Source: Erwinia tasmaniensis Et1/99
GTDB taxonomy: Bacteria; Pseudomonadota; Gammaproteobacteria; Enterobacterales; Enterobacteriaceae
DNA length: 64,000 nucleotides
Assembly (NCBI RefSeq): GCF_000026185.1
Contig: NC_010694.1
Coordinates: 3,782,001 to 3,846,000, forward strand
Reading direction: 5' to 3'
In this document: positions 28,581 to 38,272 of the stretch, piece after piece
Layout of the letters: each line of letters begins with the position of its first letter
Position numbering within the stretch: position 1 is the stretch's first letter
Position numbers and translations under genes: made by a program
The notes under the pieces: model-generated
Databases searched by the model: none
What the model saw: the letters and a program-made list of their open reading frames with translations, nothing else
What the model was told of the DNA's origin: nothing

Positions 28581-28914
28581 CAGCACACCTCAATAAACTC
28601 ACTTAATGTGAAAAACCAGAGGGGGTGAACCTGAAGATCAGGCTCTGAATACCGGCGAATATCTGCCATAAGGACACTTCAGAGGCAGCAAAAAGGGAAA
28701 CGCCAGAACTCTAAGTATTAGATCATTTCCGGGACTCCGATCGATATTTCAGATTATATTTACCGCTCACAACGGCCTGCTACAGGTGCCCGGACGGGTT
28801 AAAAATGAAGATGCACAGAGACACCTATCCATAAAAATTGATTTCGACTATTCTCTACGCAAGATATTAAGCAGGCAAAATCGACAGATATTTGTTAACA
28901 GGAGTTAATTTCTT
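28581..28914. other. Intergenic region between divergent yiaG and yiaF
   Basis: 334 nt between divergent genes that should carry both promoters. No gene or clear operator was seen. AACAGGAG just before 28915 is the yiaF ribosome binding site. Confidence 0.5.
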
Positions 28915-29631
28915 ATGACGACAGGATTATCACGCATCTGGACGCGTGCGCTGGTGCCATTTATGGCGCTGTTTCTGGTGTTGCAGTTGACCGGCTGTGG
29001 CGATAAAGAAGCCGATCAACGCAAAGCGTTTATCGATTTTCTACAGAATACGGTGATGCGCAGCGGCGAGCATTTACCCAGCCTGAGCGAAGATCAGAAG
29101 CAAAAATTCGGCAATTATGTCGGCGATTACGCCATTCTTTACGGCTTTGCCCAACAGATTAACCGCGCGGTAGATTCCGGCCTCAAGCCGGTGGTAAACG
29201 AGCTTTCTGCTATTCGCACACCGCAAGACTACCTGACGCACCGTGAGATGCTCCGCCAGGCGAGCGGATCGCTGGGCGTGCTCGCCCAGCAGATCCAAAC
29301 GGCGAAAAACCAGGCGGAAAGCAGCAGGTCGACGTTGAAACAGCCGGAAGATCTGAAAACGGTGTACAACAATGTGTACAACAAGGTGGTTACCCAGCCT
29401 GCCACATCGCTGTCCCCTCTGCTTCCGGCATTGCAAACCCTGAGCCAGGACGCGGTACAGGCCGGTGATTTTCTACAGCAGCAGGGAACAAACGTCAGCT
29501 TTAACGGCGCGGCGATCCAGTTCCCCACCCAGCAGCAGGCAACGCAATACAATACCCTGATGAGTAATTTGAGCGCCAACGTTCAGGCCTTATCTCAGGC
29601 GCAGCGTTTACTACAAGGTGAGGTTAACTAA
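28915..29631 (+). CDS. yiaF: DUF3053 lipoprotein YiaF
   Basis: A 238-residue envelope lipoprotein. The signal sequence ends in the lipobox LTGC with lipidated C28; Gly then Asp follow the Cys. The mature part is alpha-helical (KEADQRKAFIDFLQNTVMRSGE matches E. coli YiaF). The function is not known. CAGGAG precedes the ATG. It neighbours yiaG as in E. coli. Confidence 0.92.
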   Translation: MTTGLSRIWTRALVPFMALFLVLQLTGCGDKEADQRKAFIDFLQNTVMRSGEHLPSLSEDQKQKFGNYVGDYAILYGFAQQINRAVDSGLKPVVNELSAIRTPQDYLTHREMLRQASGSLGVLAQQIQTAKNQAESSRSTLKQPEDLKTVYNNVYNKVVTQPATSLSPLLPALQTLSQDAVQAGDFLQQQGTNVSFNGAAIQFPTQQQATQYNTLMSNLSANVQALSQAQRLLQGEVN

Positions 29632-29991
29632 CCCCCAGAAGCGCAGAGGGGCAACGGCAGCGTTGCCTCCTGGCAGCCTACATGGCATTAAGAGTATTCA
29701 GGCGCATGATAACCAGCGCATCTTTTCTGTTTTGACTTTAGCGCTGAACGGGCCGATGCAAAATCCGTTCACACCGCAGCGAAACCCTGTCCGATTGATT
29801 CTGACCGCTGAAAATATTTTATTCGATATCGATGTTAAAACGCCGACTCAAGCCCAATAAATAGGGGCAGCAGGCGTGTCCATTTTTAAAGTTCATTGAA
29901 TCACGCTGGCCAGACGGAGATATTATTATCAATGCGATCGGTATCACTTTGCGTTTCTCCGGGGCAGGCACCGCGGAAATGAGCGAAATTT

Positions 29992-30168
29992 TGTGAATCA
30001 CATCACATTATAAATAGAAAAGACAAATGAAGAAATGTGATTAAAATCACAAAAACACGCCGACCGCGTCTGTTTTTTCGACGGTTTTTTTTAAACATCT
30101 TTATTCTTCGTGATTAATATCACTAAAAACCATCACCTCCCCCCCATTATTCAGTGACACTGATCACA
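29992..30168 (+). promoter_or_regulatory. mtl promoter region with four CRP sites
   Basis: Four TGTGA-N6-TCACA-type sites precede mtlA: TGTGAATCACATCACA (29992-30007, perfect), TGTGATTAAAATCACA (30036-30051, perfect), CGTGATTAATATCACT (30109-30124) and AGTGACACTGATCACA (30153-30168). The E. coli mtl operon also has multiple CRP sites, so strong catabolite control is expected. The wider gap 29632-30316 holds no gene; the first 270 nt show nothing recognisable. Confidence 0.88.
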
Positions 30169-30316
30169 CTTAATCCTTTGGCTACGCAAGCGTCATCTTC
30201 GCATGATAGAGTCAGCCGACTTACAGTGACACCAGCGGCCCGCGCCGTAACGTTTCATCCAAAAATCAACGCGCTCTCTTATTGGGTTAGCGCTTACTTA
30301 TAAGAGGTGGGTTTAT

Positions 30317-32248
30317 ATGTCCTCATCAGATATCAAGATCAAAGTTCAAAGCTTTGGTCGTTTTCTGAGTAATATGGTCATGCCTAATATCGGCGCGTTT
30401 ATCGCATGGGGCATCATTACCGCGCTATTTATCCCGACCGGATGGCTGCCAAACGCCACGCTGGCGAAACTGGTTTCACCAATGATCACCTACCTGCTGC
30501 CGCTACTGATCGGTTATACCGGCGGTCGTCTGGTTGGCGGCGATCGCGGCGGCGTAGTGGGGGCAATCACCACAATGGGCGTTATCGCCGGAGCCGAGAT
30601 GCCGATGTTCCTCGGCTCGATGATTGCCGGCCCGCTGGGCGGCTGGGCTATCAAAACCTTCGATCGCCGGGTTGATGGCAAGATCAAAAGCGGGTTCGAA
30701 ATGCTGGTGAACAACTTCTCTGCCGGTATTATCGGCATGCTGTTGGCGGTTCTCGCATTTCTGGCCATTGGCCCGCTGGTACAGGGTCTTTCCCATCTTC
30801 TCGCCTCTGGCGTCAATCTGATGGTGCAAAATAATCTGCTGCCACTGACCTCTGTATTCGTGGAACCGGCAAAGATCCTGTTCCTGAATAATGCAATCAA
30901 CCACGGTATCTTTTCGCCGCTGGGTATTCAGCAGGCAAGCGAAGCGGGTAAATCGATTTTCTTCCTGATTGAAGCTAATCCAGGCCCGGGCATGGGCGTG
31001 CTGATGGCCTATATGTTCTTTGGCCGTGGCAGTGCCAAACAGTCTGCGGGTGGAGCAGCAATTATCCACTTCTTTGGCGGTATTCATGAAATCTACTTCC
31101 CGTACGTGCTGATGAACCCGCGTCTGATTATCGCCGTAATCCTCGGTGGTATGACCGGCGTGCTCACCCTGACGCTGTTAAACGGCGGGCTGGTTTCTCC
31201 AGCCTCACCGGGGTCGATTCTTGCCGTACTGGCTATGACGCCGAAAGGCGCCTACTTCGCTAACATCGCGGCAATTGCGGCGGCCTTTGCGGTCTCCTTC
31301 GTGGTCGCGGCTATTCTGCTGAAAACCAGTAAAGTGAAAGAGTCTGACGACATTGAAGCGGCAACACGCCGCATGCAGGAGATGAAATCCCAGTCTAAAG
31401 GGATCCCTGCATCGGCCACCGTGGGGCACGATGGTCCACAGAGCGATCTGGCACACGTACGCAAAATTATTGTCGCCTGCGATGCCGGCATGGGCTCTAG
31501 CGCAATGGGTGCGGGCGTACTGCGTAAGAAGGTGAGCGAAGCGGGCCTGGCCCATATTTCTGTGACGAACAGCGCAATCAACAGCCTGCCGGGGGATGTT
31601 GACCTGGTGATCACCCATCGCGACCTGACGGAGCGGGCAATGCGCCAGGCACCCCATGCCCAGCATATTTCGCTGACGAACTTCCTCGATAGCGGGCTGT
31701 ACAATGATTTGACGGCGCGTCTGGCGGAGGCGGGCCGCGCTGCCGAACATCGTGAGAAGGTGAGCGCGGTGCTCAATGACAGCCTTGATGACAACCAGCA
31801 AAACCTGTTCAAACTCAGCGCGGGTAACGTTTTTCTGAACAATCATGCCACGGATAAAGAACAGGCCATTCGCTTTGCCGGTGAGCAGCTGGTCAAAGGC
31901 GGCTACGTAGAGGCCGAGTACGTGGAAGCAATGCTGGCGCGTGAGAGACTAACGCCAACCTACCTGGGTGAATCTATCGCCGTGCCACACGGAACGGTCG
32001 AAGCGAAAGACCGCGTGCTGAAAACCGGCGTTGTATTCTGCCAATATCCTGCCGGGGTACACTTTGGTGAAGAGCCCGACGACATCGCTCGACTGGTGAT
32101 CGGTATCGCAGCGCGCAACAACGAGCATATCCAGGTCATTACCAGCCTGACTAACGCGCTGGACGATGACAGTGTGATCGCACGCCTGGCAACCACGACT
32201 GATATACAGGAAGTCCTGGATCTCTTATCCGGCAAAGCCAGCACCTGA
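30317..32248 (+). CDS. mtlA: Mannitol-specific PTS transporter EIICBA
   Basis: A 643-residue fused PTS permease that imports mannitol and phosphorylates it to mannitol-1-phosphate. Domains in order are membrane IIC (about 1-345), IIB with phosphocysteine C388 in IVACDAGMGSSAMG, and IIA with phosphohistidine H558 in ESIAVPHGTVEAKD. GIHEIYFPYVL in IIC lies in the mannitol-binding loop. AGAGGTGGG precedes the ATG. First gene of mtlADR. Confidence 0.98.
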   Translation: MSSSDIKIKVQSFGRFLSNMVMPNIGAFIAWGIITALFIPTGWLPNATLAKLVSPMITYLLPLLIGYTGGRLVGGDRGGVVGAITTMGVIAGAEMPMFLGSMIAGPLGGWAIKTFDRRVDGKIKSGFEMLVNNFSAGIIGMLLAVLAFLAIGPLVQGLSHLLASGVNLMVQNNLLPLTSVFVEPAKILFLNNAINHGIFSPLGIQQASEAGKSIFFLIEANPGPGMGVLMAYMFFGRGSAKQSAGGAAIIHFFGGIHEIYFPYVLMNPRLIIAVILGGMTGVLTLTLLNGGLVSPASPGSILAVLAMTPKGAYFANIAAIAAAFAVSFVVAAILLKTSKVKESDDIEAATRRMQEMKSQSKGIPASATVGHDGPQSDLAHVRKIIVACDAGMGSSAMGAGVLRKKVSEAGLAHISVTNSAINSLPGDVDLVITHRDLTERAMRQAPHAQHISLTNFLDSGLYNDLTARLAEAGRAAEHREKVSAVLNDSLDDNQQNLFKLSAGNVFLNNHATDKEQAIRFAGEQLVKGGYVEAEYVEAMLARERLTPTYLGESIAVPHGTVEAKDRVLKTGVVFCQYPAGVHFGEEPDDIARLVIGIAARNNEHIQVITSLTNALDDDSVIARLATTTDIQEVLDLLSGKAST

Positions 32249-32273
32249 AACGGTTGGCGGCGATAACTTTGCG

Positions 32274-32323
32274 GGGGCCGGGACAGACGCCCGGCCCCGT
32301 TTGAGCTCTGGTGAGACCAGAGC
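32274..32323 (+). promoter_or_regulatory. Two tandem hairpins between mtlA and mtlD
   Basis: First stem GGGGCCGGG-(7)-CCCGGCCCC (32274-32298); second stem GCTCTGGT-GAG-ACCAGAGC (32305-32323), ending 26 nt before mtlD. Neither is followed by a U-run. They probably mark an mRNA processing or stability point between the permease and the enzyme. Confidence 0.6.
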
Positions 32324-32349
32324 CTTGCATCATTGATACGGGGATATTT

Positions 32350-33498
32350 ATGAAAGCGTTACATTTTGGTGCCGGCAATATCGGCCGTGGCTTTATTGGC
32401 AAGCTGCTGGCCGATGCCGGGGTTCAGCTCACTTTTGCTGACGTCAACCAGGCGGTGCTGGATGCGCTGAACGCCCGTGGCACATATCCGGTTCATGTGG
32501 TGGGTGAGCAGGCCCAGATTGAAATAGTGAATGGGGTCAATGCCGTACACAGTAGCAGCGACGATATTATCGCGCTGATTGCAGAGGTTGATATCGTTAC
32601 CACGGCGGTGGGTCCACAAATCCTGGAACGCATTGCCGCAGGCATGGCACAAGGCATTGCTAAACGCAGTGATAACGCTAATTCCCGTCCGCTAAATATT
32701 ATTGCCTGTGAAAATATGGTGCGTGGCACCACGCAGCTCAAAGCGCATGTGTTAAAGGCATTGCCCGAACGGTATCACGCCTGGCTGGAAGAACATGTCG
32801 GCTTTGTCGACTCCGCGGTCGATCGTATCGTTCCCCCCTCGGCAGCAGACAGCAGCGATCCGCTGGAAGTGACGGTAGAAACCTTCAGCGAGTGGATTGT
32901 AGATAAAACCCAGTTCAAGGGCGAGCCGCCCACGATTCCAGGCATGGAACTGACCGATAATCTGATGGCATTTGTCGAACGTAAACTGTTTACCCTCAAT
33001 ACCGGTCATGCTATTGCCGCCTATCTCGGACAGCTCGCCGGCCATAAAACCATACGTGAAGCGATTATGGATAAAAAAGTTCGGGCAATCGTTCAGGGAG
33101 CAATGGAAGAGAGCGGTGCGGTGCTGATTAAACGCTATGGTTTTGCGGCGGATAAACATGCGGCCTATATCCAGAAAATCATCAACCGTTTCGAAAACCC
33201 GTACCTGATCGATGATGTAGAGCGCGTGGGCCGTCAGCCGCTGCGCAAGCTGAGCGCCGGCGACCGCCTGATTAAACCAACGCTGGGCACGCTGGAGTAT
33301 CATCTGCCGAATAATAATCTAGTCACCGGCATTGCGGCAGCCCTGCTGTATCGCAACGAAGGGGACCCACAGGCGATTGAGCTTGCCGGCCTGCTATCCC
33401 GCCAGGATGTTGCCACAACGCTGGTTCACATTTCGGGTCTCGACAAGGACAGCGACGTGGTCAAAGCAGTAGTGAAAGCGGTAAACGCGCTGGCCTGA
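32350..33498 (+). CDS. mtlD: Mannitol-1-phosphate 5-dehydrogenase
   Basis: A 382-residue NAD-dependent enzyme, the same length as in E. coli. It converts mannitol-1-phosphate to fructose-6-phosphate. The start [24 protein letters not shown] is the nucleotide-binding motif. [13 protein letters not shown] and [15 protein letters not shown] are family signatures. The ATG at 32350 follows GGGGATATTT. Confidence 0.98.
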   Translation: MKALHFGAGNIGRGFIGKLLADAGVQLTFADVNQAVLDALNARGTYPVHVVGEQAQIEIVNGVNAVHSSSDDIIALIAEVDIVTTAVGPQILERIAAGMAQGIAKRSDNANSRPLNIIACENMVRGTTQLKAHVLKALPERYHAWLEEHVGFVDSAVDRIVPPSAADSSDPLEVTVETFSEWIVDKTQFKGEPPTIPGMELTDNLMAFVERKLFTLNTGHAIAAYLGQLAGHKTIREAIMDKKVRAIVQGAMEESGAVLIKRYGFAADKHAAYIQKIINRFENPYLIDDVERVGRQPLRKLSAGDRLIKPTLGTLEYHLPNNNLVTGIAAALLYRNEGDPQAIELAGLLSRQDVATTLVHISGLDKDSDVVKAVVKAVNALA

Positions 33499-33536
33499 GC
33501 CGGTGCAGCGCTCACCAAGGACGAATAAGGCACGGC

Positions 33537-34115
33537 ATGCGCTGTGCCCGTACAAAACAATGGCGCCCTATGAATGACATTCTGTCTTTAACAAGACAGC
33601 CCCAGGCTTTTGAAAATCGCGTTCTTGAACGCCTGAACTCCGGGCGCTCGGTGAGGTGCTTGCTTATCGCGGCCGTTGACATGTTGGCAGAAGCGGTTGA
33701 TCTGCTGGTGGGTCAGGTGTTCCGCAAAGATGATTACGCGGTCAAATATGCCGTTGAGCCTTTGCTACAGGGGGACGGCCCGCTGGGTGAACTGTCCGTA
33801 CGCCTGAAGCTGATTTATGGGCTGGGGGCGATTAATCGGAACGAATATGAAGACTGCGAGCGCCTGATGGCACTATGCGAAGCGCTGAACCATGATCGAC
33901 ACGAGTACCGTTTCACTGATGATAAGGTTGCCGGGCCCGTCAGCGCATTGCACTGCGTGGATACGTGGCCAACCTGCCCCAATCTCTCCAGCCACGATAG
34001 CGAACTGCGTGCTATGCAGCAGCAACGTTATCAGCAGGTGCTGCGCTCCACGCTGGTGCTGTCGCTGACGGCGCTAATTTCCCCTCTGGGTCTGAAACAA
34101 GCCTTCAAAAAGTAA
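33537..34115 (+). CDS. mtlR: Mannitol operon repressor MtlR
   Basis: A 192-residue all-helical repressor of mtl expression. The core QAFENRVLERLNSGRSVRCLLIAAVDML and FRKDDYAVKYAVEPLLQGDGPLG matches E. coli MtlR (195). The N-terminus differs and is Cys/Arg-rich. AAGG lies 9 nt before the ATG at 33537; a later ATG at 33570 has no ribosome binding site. MtlR lacks a classical HTH, and its DNA contact is not established. Confidence 0.92.
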   Translation: MRCARTKQWRPMNDILSLTRQPQAFENRVLERLNSGRSVRCLLIAAVDMLAEAVDLLVGQVFRKDDYAVKYAVEPLLQGDGPLGELSVRLKLIYGLGAINRNEYEDCERLMALCEALNHDRHEYRFTDDKVAGPVSALHCVDTWPTCPNLSSHDSELRAMQQQRYQQVLRSTLVLSLTALISPLGLKQAFKK

Positions 34116-34188
34116 CCGACTCCTTTCCCTCTTTGCCCCGCTTTCGTGTATCCTTTGCAGTAATGAATGAATTTAATGGTTGAGCGTA

Positions 34189-34551
34189 ATGAAAGAACAG
34201 GTACAGGCAGAAATTAAAGAACTCAGTGACAAACTGGATGCGCTGAATCACAAAGAGCCAGCTCTGCTGGCGTCCGGTGAAAGTGAGAAGCTGGGTGAGA
34301 TGCTGAAAGAGAAGGACAAAATTGAAGCAGAAATCGAGCGCCTGCGTGGCGTGCGCGCCGAGAAGCTGAGCAAAGAAGCTCAACAGTTGCAGAAGCTCCC
34401 ATTCAGCCGCGCAATCACTAAAAAAGAACAGGCCAATATGGGCGCGCTGAAAAAAAGCGTGCGCGGATTAGTGGTTGTTCACCCCACCACCGCGCTAGGG
34501 CGAGAAATGGGCCTGAAAGAGATGACCGGCTTCGCAAAAACCACGTTTTAA
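34189..34551 (+). CDS. yibL: DUF2810 protein YibL, ribosome-associated
   Basis: A 120-residue protein, the same length as E. coli YibL. The N-terminal half is a coiled coil rich in Glu/Lys ([32 protein letters not shown]). The conserved C-terminal half reads [29 protein letters not shown] and ends [10 protein letters not shown]. coli YibL has been found associated with ribosomes. The ATG at 34189 gives the E. coli start. Confidence 0.95.
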   Translation: MKEQVQAEIKELSDKLDALNHKEPALLASGESEKLGEMLKEKDKIEAEIERLRGVRAEKLSKEAQQLQKLPFSRAITKKEQANMGALKKSVRGLVVVHPTTALGREMGLKEMTGFAKTTF

Positions 34552-34575
34552 ACCGTCGCTTTCTTGTGACGTTGC

Positions 34576-34602
34576 AAGCAGGATGCTGCCATCCTGCTTT
34601 TC
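34576..34602 (+). terminator. Rho-independent terminator of yibL
   Basis: Stem AAGCAGGAT-(6)-ATCCTGCTT followed by a T-rich tail, 25 nt after the yibL stop. Confidence 0.88.
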
Positions 34603-34866
34603 ATCTTTTTTACCGGCATCTTATCCCCCTTCCCCTTAAAACCTGACTCCAATAGCAGCTGCTGATTCACAAAACACATTTTTTTATATGCTGGCATTAA
34701 TATTTATTAATGCCGTTATGCATCATAAAAAGATTGACCGAAGCCTATAGCCTGCTTCATGGGCGGTAAATCTTTTCGGCGCTGATTGCCCTACCCCCAT
34801 CGTCCTTCTCCTCTTCCATAACAAAATCACAAGAAATTATAATATAAAAAAATATAGTGCTATTGG

Positions 34867-34990
34867 ATATCGATATTTAGTATCGAAAAAAATCAGATAT
34901 ATTGAAATCGCGATTTATATGACAATTCAAACCCAATAAATCAACATCAAATATCGTAATAATAATTGCGGCAAACATTGATATCGTCAC
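34867..34990. promoter_or_regulatory. AT-rich region with clustered ATATCG-type palindromes upstream of the LuxR-type gene
   Basis: Within 124 nt: palindrome ATATCGATAT (34867-34876), TATCG at about 34881, palindrome AAATCGCGATTT (34905-34916), and ATATCG at about 34951 and 34981. The cluster lies 100-225 nt before the LuxR-type regulator and could be its operator array or an H-NS-type silenced promoter. The function is inferred. No gene was found in the rest of 34603-35091. Confidence 0.35.
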
Positions 34991-35091
34991 TAGACTATTT
35001 TCAATATAATAATTCAGAAAGGACTATTCAGGATTTTCGTGGAGGCAGCTAATTAACGCCTCTGTTTAGGGATATCTTCAGGTAATTTTCC

Positions 35092-35715
35092 ATGAAAAAA
35101 AACAATGTTACCGTTGTCATCAATGACCCAAATCGATTTTATTTTGAAGGATTAAAGAGTAGTGTTTATGAAAACTTTTTAAAACAAGGATTCAACGCAA
35201 ACTACACTGAGTCTGCATTTAATAGCCGAGCTAAAATCATCTTTCTGGCAGAAGAGTCTTTATCTTTAGCGAACATTCACTATTTGAATCGACGTATGTC
35301 GATGCGGCCACTTTGCATTTTTATTATTAAAAATGCCCCCGGGAAAGGTGATACTCCAGATATCAAGACGGACAGTATTCATCATTACGCGGTGATTTAC
35401 CGCAATCAATCGGTTGAAAGCATTTTGGCGGTAGTCAACGCTCAAATGGAACAGATGAATAACTTTCGTACCATGCCCTCCCCTTTAGGTGTTAATCGTT
35501 CCAATAACAACTTAACTCGTCGTGAAACCGAAATACTTCGTTACCTGGCACGTGGCATTACCAATGGAGGCGTGGCACGCTTCCTGAATATTAGTGAAAA
35601 GACGGTCAGCGCACACAAAAGAAACATCATGTCGAAGCTGAATATGGTACGGCCCGCAGAGCTTAGCTACTGGTTAATTCAAGAAGGGTGGTGTGAATCT
35701 CTACGCAGTAGTTAA
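35092..35715 (+). CDS. LuxR/FixJ-type HTH transcriptional regulator
   Basis: A 207-residue regulator. The C-terminal LuxR-type HTH (about 138-200) reads LTRRETEILRYLARGITNGGVARFLNISEKTVSAHKRNIMSKL. The N-terminal half has a receiver-like alternation of strands and helices but no recognisable phosphoacceptor Asp, so it may be a degenerate receiver of the kind found in RcsA or fimbrial regulators. It is AT-rich compared with mtl and sits in a small island with two other regulators. The targets are unknown. Confidence 0.85.
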   Translation: MKKNNVTVVINDPNRFYFEGLKSSVYENFLKQGFNANYTESAFNSRAKIIFLAEESLSLANIHYLNRRMSMRPLCIFIIKNAPGKGDTPDIKTDSIHHYAVIYRNQSVESILAVVNAQMEQMNNFRTMPSPLGVNRSNNNLTRRETEILRYLARGITNGGVARFLNISEKTVSAHKRNIMSKLNMVRPAELSYWLIQEGWCESLRSS

Positions 35716-35807
35716 AACGATCTGAAAAGAAACTTATATTTTAAAGAAAACCTGAATTTTGGCGTATTCTGCCGGAGATATACGCCATCGCTTAACATGT
35801 GTTAAAG

Positions 35808-36077
35808 TCACCCCTTGAAAGCGCCCGTTTTGTTCCAATACAAACTTTTGCTGTTTTCTTTTTTGAATGAGGTGATAACACCTTCTTGCTCAAGTTTGAT
35901 TAATATATGCCTTGCGTTATATATACTGAGTTCCGATCTGTTTGCAATATCTCTGGTGCTGGCCGAGATAGAGGAGGCGTTATTAGAGCCACTCTCTTCA
36001 AAGAACTCATTTATCGCTCTTATAACTTTATCTACCGATATTTTCCGCTTAGCATTTTTGATGCAGTTATCGCGCAT
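35808..36077 (-). CDS. FaeA/PapI-family winged-helix regulator
   Basis: An 89-residue protein with a strong ribosome binding site (AAGGAG, 7 nt before the ATG). The winged-helix region STRDIANRSELSIYNARHILIKLEQEGVI, ending with an ...YW motif, resembles PapI/FaeA, small co-regulators of phase-variable fimbriae that act with Lrp and Dam. No fimbrial genes or PapB-like partner are in this window. It is AT-rich and convergent with the LuxR-type gene. Confidence 0.7.
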   Translation of the reverse strand: MRDNCIKNAKRKISVDKVIRAINEFFEESGSNNASSISASTRDIANRSELSIYNARHILIKLEQEGVITSFKKENSKSLYWNKTGAFKG

Positions 36078-36430
36078 TGTACTGCTCCTTTTTTATAGCC
36101 GGCTCCTGCCGATTTGGTATGCAAATCCTTAAGAGGGATACAAGGATGAGCAAATCAATGATAATACGCAACATGATAAAAAAAAACTTAATCTCAATTA
36201 TTAAACATTATTATCATTAATATTCATGTTGAGATAATCTTCAAGTGAAAGGCATTATAAAATGATAGAAAAACCAGTAACGTTAAATAAATAATCTAAA
36301 AAACACACGCTCTGGCTCTGTTTATCCGTCAGCATATTGCATAGCCAGGAAATATTTTAATAACATTAATGTAACAAGCCATCTGATGTCTTTGTGCTAC
36401 AAACGACCTGACGATTAATAAATCTTGCCG
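36078..36430. other. AT-rich intergenic region between divergent regulators
   Basis: 353 nt between the PapI-like gene and the winged-helix gene, which are divergent. It contains long A/T runs and TCTCAA...TTGAGA arms around 36190-36235. No gene was seen. It probably carries both promoters. Confidence 0.5.
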
Positions 36431-36844
36431 ATGAGAAAAATGAATTACATTATCAATAAAAAAATCTACTTCAACTCATTAAAAGGATTGCTTAATTCAA
36501 TGAATAACAGCGTTCCTATGGTACAACTTTCCAAGCCGGGAGCAAGGCTACTTGCCGAGTTGATTATTCATTCTGGTGAGATAATGACGCGCGAAGATTT
36601 AATCAAAAAAGTGTGGGAAGATCACAACCTCACCCCGTCCGGTAGCAACTTGAGCAACCATATCAGTCTGTTGAGGAAAGCATTCTTACAACTGGATATG
36701 ACAGAACGTATTATTATCACAGTGCCTAAAGTTGGTTTTCGGCTTGAGGCTGAAATCGATACTTATGGAATGCCCCACCGTCCCTCCGGTTTTTTCATTA
36801 GCAAAGTTAAAGACTTGTTGTGGCAATGGAAAACAAAATCATAA
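36431..36844 (+). CDS. OmpR/ToxR-type winged-helix DNA-binding protein (no membrane or sensor domain)
   Basis: About 137 residues. The core is a Trans_reg_C winged helix: LSKPGARLLAELIIHSGEIMTREDLIKKVWEDH, then NLSNHISLLRKAFLQL and the wing IITVPKVGFRLEAEID. CadC/ToxR proteins carry this domain at the N-terminus followed by a transmembrane segment, but here the protein ends soon after, so it is either a stand-alone regulator or a truncated CadC-like gene. The start is uncertain (36431 or 36440; no clear ribosome binding site). AT-rich. Confidence 0.75.
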   Translation: MRKMNYIINKKIYFNSLKGLLNSMNNSVPMVQLSKPGARLLAELIIHSGEIMTREDLIKKVWEDHNLTPSGSNLSNHISLLRKAFLQLDMTERIIITVPKVGFRLEAEIDTYGMPHRPSGFFISKVKDLLWQWKTKS

Positions 36845-37019
36845 CAGCAAAACAGGAAAATTTATTCGTGACCGAGAGGACCCATTCAGCCTGGTTACCG
36901 GACGTACCGGAGAAGAGATAAACACTGCGTCACTTTCCACCATCAAATTTACCCATATTGAGGTGATAAGACGACTCTTTTCTCGGCAGAAAAATAGGGG
37001 GAAAAGAACCTCCCCCCCA

Positions 37020-37049
37020 TTGAGTACGCAGAAATTGAGTACGCAGAAA
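37020..37049. repeat. 15-bp tandem duplication
   Basis: TTGAGTACGCAGAAA is present twice in direct succession in the 337-nt non-coding gap 36845-37181. It looks like a replication-slippage duplication. Nothing else was recognised in the gap. Confidence 0.8.
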
Positions 37050-37181
37050 AAGCCGCTCACGGATAAATCCTAACCCACGAATATAAAGAGTATGAGTTAA
37101 TAATACGCGTACGGCCATAGCAAAAATAGGGCTTATCCATGCAGCAGATAGGCCATTTAAATAAGAGGGTCAGCCCAAGCC

Positions 37182-38249
37182 TTATTTCTTCGCGTACTTC
37201 GCTTCCAGGCCGGCAAACCACGGGGCGATAAAGTCAGTCGAGGTTCCCCAACCCGGAATGATTTTGTTCAAAGTGGCAACGTTAACCGCGCCGCTCTGGG
37301 TAGCCAGAGCGGCCTGCGAGATAGCGGAAGCTTTGAACTGATAGCTGGCGGGCGTCTGCTCACCGCCAATTTTATTGGCAACAAGGCGCATATTCGTTGC
37401 TCCAATCAGCTTACTGTCAACCGCAACGGTCTGCTTCCAGGGACTGTTTTTCTCATGGATTAGCTGCAGGTCCTGATTGGATACGTCAATGCTATAGAGC
37501 TTGATTTCCGTACGTCCGTTTTCCTGTAGGGCTTTATAGGCCCCCTGGGCGAACGCATCCCATGCCCCCCAGATCGCATCAATCCTGCCTTTTGGATACT
37601 TCGCCAGAATAGCGCCAATTTTGTTAGCCGTGTCCCCCTGCACATCCGAGGAAACCGCGCCAATAGACTCCAGCTGGTGAATGCCGGGGTTTGCTTTCAG
37701 CACTTTTTCATAAACGACCTGTCGGCGTTCCATAGCCGGAAAGCCCGCCACCCACAGTTTGACGATGTTCGCCTTACCGTTGCTATCTTTAACCAGCTGG
37801 TCCAGAGAGATCTGGGCCAGCGAAGCATCGTCCTGTGCCGTCACCGTCACGCCAGCGATGGGCTGGTTGACCGGCGTATCAAATACCGACACTTTAATTC
37901 CGGCCTCGGAGATACGTTTTACCAGCTCGGTCGAGTAAGGGTCTTTGCCATGAGACAGAATAATAGCGTCATATTTTTGACTGATTGCCTGATTAACAAA
38001 GTCCTGGAAGCGCGCATCGTCCCCGTTGCTCAGGAACGTGCTGACTTTAAAGCCCAGCTTGCGGCCTTCCTGAACGGCTCCGGCGACAAACTGCGTGGTA
38101 TTATCATCGGAGCCGAGATTGCGGATAACCGCCACACGTACCGGGCCATCGTGGTTAGCGATAGCAGCAGGTATCGCGGCATCGGCAGCAAAGGCCGATG
38201 ATGTCGTGAGCAGGCTCAGCGCCAGCAGTGATAAAGTGAATTTATTCAT
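37182..38249 (-). CDS. Sugar ABC transporter periplasmic binding protein (RbsB-like)
   Basis: A 355-residue periplasmic-binding protein with a signal peptide (cleavage after SAFA). The fold is that of LacI/RbsB-type ligand-binding domains (VAVIRNLGSDDNTTQFVAGAVQEGRKLG, DAIILSHGKDPYSTELVKRISEAG, DAIWGAWDAFAQGAYKAL). It is longer than RbsB (about 296), with an added C-terminal region (INKIIPGWGTSTDF-type end). The ligand is probably a sugar or polyol but cannot be named. Third gene of the ATPase-permease-binding protein operon. Confidence 0.85.
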   Translation of the reverse strand: MNKFTLSLLALSLLTTSSAFAADAAIPAAIANHDGPVRVAVIRNLGSDDNTTQFVAGAVQEGRKLGFKVSTFLSNGDDARFQDFVNQAISQKYDAIILSHGKDPYSTELVKRISEAGIKVSVFDTPVNQPIAGVTVTAQDDASLAQISLDQLVKDSNGKANIVKLWVAGFPAMERRQVVYEKVLKANPGIHQLESIGAVSSDVQGDTANKIGAILAKYPKGRIDAIWGAWDAFAQGAYKALQENGRTEIKLYSIDVSNQDLQLIHEKNSPWKQTVAVDSKLIGATNMRLVANKIGGEQTPASYQFKASAISQAALATQSGAVNVATLNKIIPGWGTSTDFIAPWFAGLEAKYAKK

Positions 38250-38272
38250 TTTGTGATAGCCCTGTTTAAAAG

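Noticed and set aside
36190..36235. TCTCAA...TTGAGA arms between the PapI-like and winged-helix genes
   Set aside because: Only 6-bp arms with a long spacer in AT-rich DNA; likely chance.
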